Assembly: GCA_033558025.1 (NCBI GenBank)
Contig: JAUCEF010000007.1
Location: 930,001 to 994,000, forward strand
Reading direction: 5' to 3'
Length of the DNA stretch: 64,000 nucleotides
DNA from: Phytophthora sp. 'mugwort'
Taxonomy: Eukaryota; Oomycota; Peronosporomycetes; Peronosporales; Peronosporaceae
The notes beneath the pieces are model-generated. The model had not been told where the DNA came from. It ran no database searches and saw only the letters and a program-made list of their open reading frames with translations. The position numbers were made by a program, and so were the translations under genes. This document shows positions 61,001 to 64,000 of the stretch, one piece after another (position 1 is the first letter of the stretch; each line of letters starts with the position of its first letter).

Positions 61001-62220
61001 ATGCCTCACAGAAAAGATCCACCAAGTCCAGTAGACGCTGAGTACCCCGCAGGTCCCTCAGTAGTCCAGTGCAGTCATCAGCAAAGCTGATAACTGTATG
61101 GACCACCGAAGAGTCTCCACACCGAAGTTCAGCATCCTTCATCTTGCCGCGAATCAAGTTCAGCAAAGGTTCCGCGTAAAGCACGAACAGACCCGGGGAG
61201 AGAGGGTCTCCTTGCCGCAGCCTCTCCCTAATTCAAAGGGTGAAAGTGGGCTACCGTTGAATAGTAGCGCCACCAAAGTCCCAGGAAACATCACGCGTAC
61301 CCAGCGACGAAACACTTCGCCGAAGCGGAAGTGCTCGAGGATCATGTCAAGGGCATCCCACACCACGCTGTCGAAGGCCTTGGCAAAGTCAATCAAGATA
61401 GCACCAGCCACCGCGTCATCGTCTTCATTCACTTTCATGAGTGCTTGAAGTCGCAGGTGAGCGTGACGAATATCGCGCCCAGGCACGAAGCCATACTGGT
61501 CAGAGAATAGGAGACTGTCTAACACAGTTCCCAGACGGTATGCCAGTATCTTGGGTCCCAGCTTGGCATCGACGTTGAGGAGGGTAATGGGTCTGTAGTT
61601 CCCAGGCTCTTTACGGTCTCCCTTCTTGTATAGCAAGCAGACTTAGCCGCGACGCTGAAATTTGCACATCCTGTCTTTCTCCAGTTGAGCCGCGTAGATA
61701 ATGTCCAGGATACGGCTCCAAAGAGGCCCATCAGTTAGTAGTAGGCCAGAGGTAACCCATCGGGTCCTGGGGCCTTCCCCGACGACGTATGCTTGATAGC
61801 CCAGTAGAAGTTATTTGCTGTGAGTGGACTGTCAAGATAGGCAGCTCGCTTCGGCATCAGATGCTTGGTCGTATGTTCAAGGAGCTGGGCCAGCTTGATG
61901 CGATCCCATTTCAGCTTGTCATGCTCGAACTTCCTTGAAGGTGAACGATAGATCCCGGACCAAAACTGATTGAACTCCTGGCACATACTTCCAACTCCTC
62001 CGGGAATTGGAATGTTGTGCAGGATCTGAAGCGGTCGGAAGAAGTACTTGGTACCTCGCTCATAATCATGGAGGTCGGAGACAAACTTCTTCTTAGATGC
62101 GTAGAACTTTTTCACCTTCATCTTGACCTCCAGTAGTGCCCTCTTTTCAGTCAGCCACCGGCGTTGATCATCGGTAGGCTCCGTCGCTTGGCGTTGCTGC
62201 GCGGCGATTGCGTGGGGAGG
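58086..62220 (-). mobile_element. 5'-truncated LINE (non-LTR retrotransposon) inserted in the piggyBac-type element
   Basis: Read on the minus strand from 62220: a pre-RT region containing SSGKAPGPDGLPLAYY, then reverse transcriptase with KKGDRKEPGNYRPITLLNVD, SDQYGFVPGRDIRHAHLRLQ, GAILIDFAKAFDSVVWDAL (first catalytic Asp) and, after a frameshift near 61210, VISFADDCTGLL (FADD box). The thumb-like and C-terminal parts follow: NKSKTVVLPFHPWN, GGLGLTSVKTMIEGLQLH and the Cys/His stretch near 59650-59700. The endonuclease domain and any ORF1 are absent, as expected for 5' truncation in target-primed insertion. Internal stops (for example 61735) and frameshifts show it is inactive. The stretch 58086-58430 has no coding similarity and may be 3' UTR or another insertion. 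Confidence 0.82.
58379..58452 (+). repeat. tRNA-like sequence with A and B boxes (decayed tRNA or SINE head)
   Basis: An internal RNA polymerase III A box (TAGCTCAGCTGG, 58386-58397) and B box (GGTTCAATCCC, 58430-58440) sit at tRNA spacing. The D and T arms nearly fold. The acceptor strands (GCTCAGA and GCCGACC) pair at only about four of seven positions and the anticodon stem has mismatches, so a functional tRNA is unlikely. It lies at the 3' end of the minus-strand LINE, in the opposite orientation. Confidence 0.6.
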
Positions 62221-63865
62221 CAAGGTATGGGATGCATGAGCTGCTGCATGTGATCGACTCGCTTGTTGCGCGCATGTTAAACCCTACAACGAGCCTCTTC
62301 TCGAAACACTGGGCGATGAGTGCCGATGGCGCGATCCTTGCCGGTACGTTCGGCGCGGAACAGATGTACATCCATTCTGCGGGACCTTCAGTTTGTGTGA
62401 ACAACAAGGCGCCGCGTGACCGCGACAACTTGTGGAAGCTGCGACCAGTGGTAAACATTCTGCAGTCAACGTTCTTGTCCGGTTGGAGTTTGCCAGTAGG
62501 TTTTCTTTTGATGAAGGCGTTCTTCCTGCCACGTCAAAGCGGAATGCGACACGCAGTTGATGCCCGACAAGCCACATCGATATGGGACCAAGATGTTCAT
62601 GGCATGTGACTCTGTGAACGCGTACTGCCACCGGTACGTGATTTTCTTTTTTCCACTTTATTAAGTCGTAAGTTCCGACTTTCATTTATTTTGAGTGCCT
62701 AATAAAGTCGTATGTTACTGCTTCAGCTTTGAAGTTTACGTAGGTAAAAGAGAACAAGAAGACACTAATCAAGAAATATTTGATAACAAGACTGGCGCCG
62801 CTGTAGTCGTTCACAATATGAAAATTGTTCTTGGAGAGAATTCTCCGGGGTATCGCTTGGTAGTGATTGATCGGTTTTATTCCTAGTGGCGTTAGCGATC
62901 GAGCTGTTGATGATGGGGCTGCACGTCTTGGGCACCATCGTCACCGACCGGATTTGCTTTGACGGGCGAGACCGTGAGAAAAGTCAAAAGCGGTCGCAGG
63001 GTATCGAGCTCGACTCCTTCCTGTTTGCGCGCTCCATTGCCTACCGACGATGGTGGCGTGCCACTAGTGGGACAGGAAGCCGGTGCATTACCTTGCTACC
63101 GGTCCCTCCATGGCTGAAGCTTCAATCCACCGGTACTCGAAAGGTGCTGGTGGCTCGACTTTGAAGTGTCCCGAGCTTGTCACCGACAACCAGCGCTGGA
63201 TGGGCGGAGTTGATGTCCATGATCAACTCCGCCTCCAGTCATATTCTGTGCAGACGTCGCTACGGTTCCGGAAGTATTACAAGTCGCTTTTCATGGATAT
63301 GGCGTTCGTTAACGCGTCTAGCACGCACAAAACGACCGCCGCGATCAAGCGGGAAGTGCCAAAGGACCGTGAAGATTGGTACACGCAGCTACATAAGCAG
63401 CTACTGGAACTAAAGCTGGAGGACTTTGCGGACGCAAACAAAGCGCCGGGTGAGATGACCCCCATGTCCCGCAAGCGTCGCCGCGGTGTCGGACACAAGC
63501 ACACCCAGTTCGACTACTGGGTGTCTATGACTGGGGTCCAAAGGCGCCGGCAGCGCGTCTGTAATGTTTGCGCGCTGCTGCGCGGGAAGCGAAAAAAACC
63601 GTTCCAGACGACATGGTACTGCGTGGAGTGCTAGCAGCCGGACGCCAGGTGTTTTCTTTGCCCGAAGGCGCGCCGGATATACGGTGCCTTCCCTAAGACT
63701 TGTTACCAGATTTGGCACGAGCATTTCGACAGCGGTTCCGCTATACTTCCGGCGCCAGGAAATCGTGTCGTGCTGCGTCGCTCGGGCAAGATCGGAACTC
63801 GCAAGCCCACTTGTCGCGACCGGGAGATGCTAGAGGGCAACGAGAGCGGAACAACGGAGTGAAGA
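62221..63865 (+). pseudogene. PiggyBac-type transposase, right half with catalytic domain
   Basis: Resumes with MHELLHVIDSLVARM, exactly the block that should follow the left half. Next come NLWKLRPVVNILQSTFLSGW and a SFDEGVLPATSKRN block (first catalytic Asp) reached only by frame slips near 62497 and 62553. After TKMFMACDSVNAYCHR, a 93 nt intron (62634-62726, GTACGT..CTTCAG) restores RFEVYVG. VVIDRFYS (second Asp) is followed by another slip, and VTDNQRWMGGVDVHDQLRLQ (third Asp, with the MGGVD signature) is intact. The C-terminal Cys-rich domain (CNVCALLRGKRKK, then WYCVEC) meets a TAG at 63632-63634, but the frame reads on with CFLCPKARR to a TGA at 63863. Clearly inactive. Confidence 0.82.
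62634..62726 (+). other. Proposed intron in the piggyBac-type transposase
   Basis: GT-AG boundaries, a pyrimidine-rich 5' part and an acceptor CTGCTTCAG. Splicing joins the HR and FEVYVG codons in frame. The intron contains AAGTCGTAAGTTCCGACTT (62663-62681) and a weaker copy near 62704-62722, relatives of the palindromes at the left end of the element. Confidence 0.7.
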
Positions 63866-64000
63866 AAGGTAGCGTTCTGGTGTTAGTGCCTGTGGAATAA
63901 AATACTGTCTGAATGTATACGGCGTTTCAGTAGTACGAAAATAAATATGGTAAGACGCGGAGGCTCGGGGGTTATTTGTTGTTATGGGGCGTCGCTATCT
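63866..64000. other. Right flank of the piggyBac-type element
   Basis: Contains AATAAA-like signals (63897-63902 and 63941-63946). No coding sequence was recognised, and no clear terminal inverted repeat could be placed before the window ends. Confidence 0.35.

Noticed and set aside
1..64000. CRISPR arrays, operons or other prokaryotic systems
   Set aside because: No spaced direct-repeat arrays or Shine-Dalgarno-led gene clusters; spliceosomal introns and eukaryotic families throughout.

Overview
The window looks like a chromosomal segment of an oomycete, most probably a Phytophthora-type genome. This is an inference. It rests on intron-poor genes with very short GT-AG introns (about 60-110 nt), tight gene spacing with several divergent or convergent pairs, large single-exon blocks of conserved eukaryotic genes, and a gene-dense part that gives way abruptly to a transposon graveyard (pogo, hAT, piggyBac, LINE and Tc1 remnants). 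There is no operon structure and no prokaryotic signal.

Region 1 (1-46.2 kb) is gene dense. In order it holds: the 5' end of an unidentified minus-strand gene; a giant HERC-like gene (297-13715, about 4424 aa) with an RCC1 propeller, LamG-like, SPRY, UBA, FN3, SPRY and a HECT-like C-terminus whose catalytic cysteine position is not cysteine; a convergent MFS transporter (13912-15570); a 2.6 kb stretch with no recognisable gene; a full-length DNA-PKcs (PRKDC) gene in 13 exons (18179-31111, about 4013 aa); two tandem patatin-like phospholipase paralogues (31241-34449, minus); a decayed Tc1/mariner fragment; a NCLX-type cation/Ca2+ exchanger (35976-38287); an SPF45/RBM17 splicing factor (38778-40827, minus) without a recognisable G-patch; a coiled-coil protein with a central Gly/Ala-rich hydrophobic segment (41051-42529, minus); NOP53 (42809-44102); and a multi-pass membrane protein with a C-terminal domain resembling the beta-adaptin appendage (44318-46215).

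Region 2 (46.2-64 kb) has no intact host gene that I can recognise. It holds two broken pogo/CENP-B-type transposases (46.65-47.78 and 51.7-53.2 kb), a broken hAT element (48.18-50.47 kb), a LINE 3' fragment (53.24-54.35 kb), low-complexity TAC/ACT sequence, and a piggyBac-type element (56.7-63.87 kb) split by a 5'-truncated LINE in the opposite orientation (about 58.09-62.22 kb). A tRNA-like sequence lies near the 3' end of that LINE.

Most conserved genes are housekeeping (DNA double-strand-break repair, splicing, ribosome assembly, transport) with no obvious functional clustering. Exon boundaries were derived by hand from splice signals, reading-frame phase and family similarity. No alignment or database search was run.
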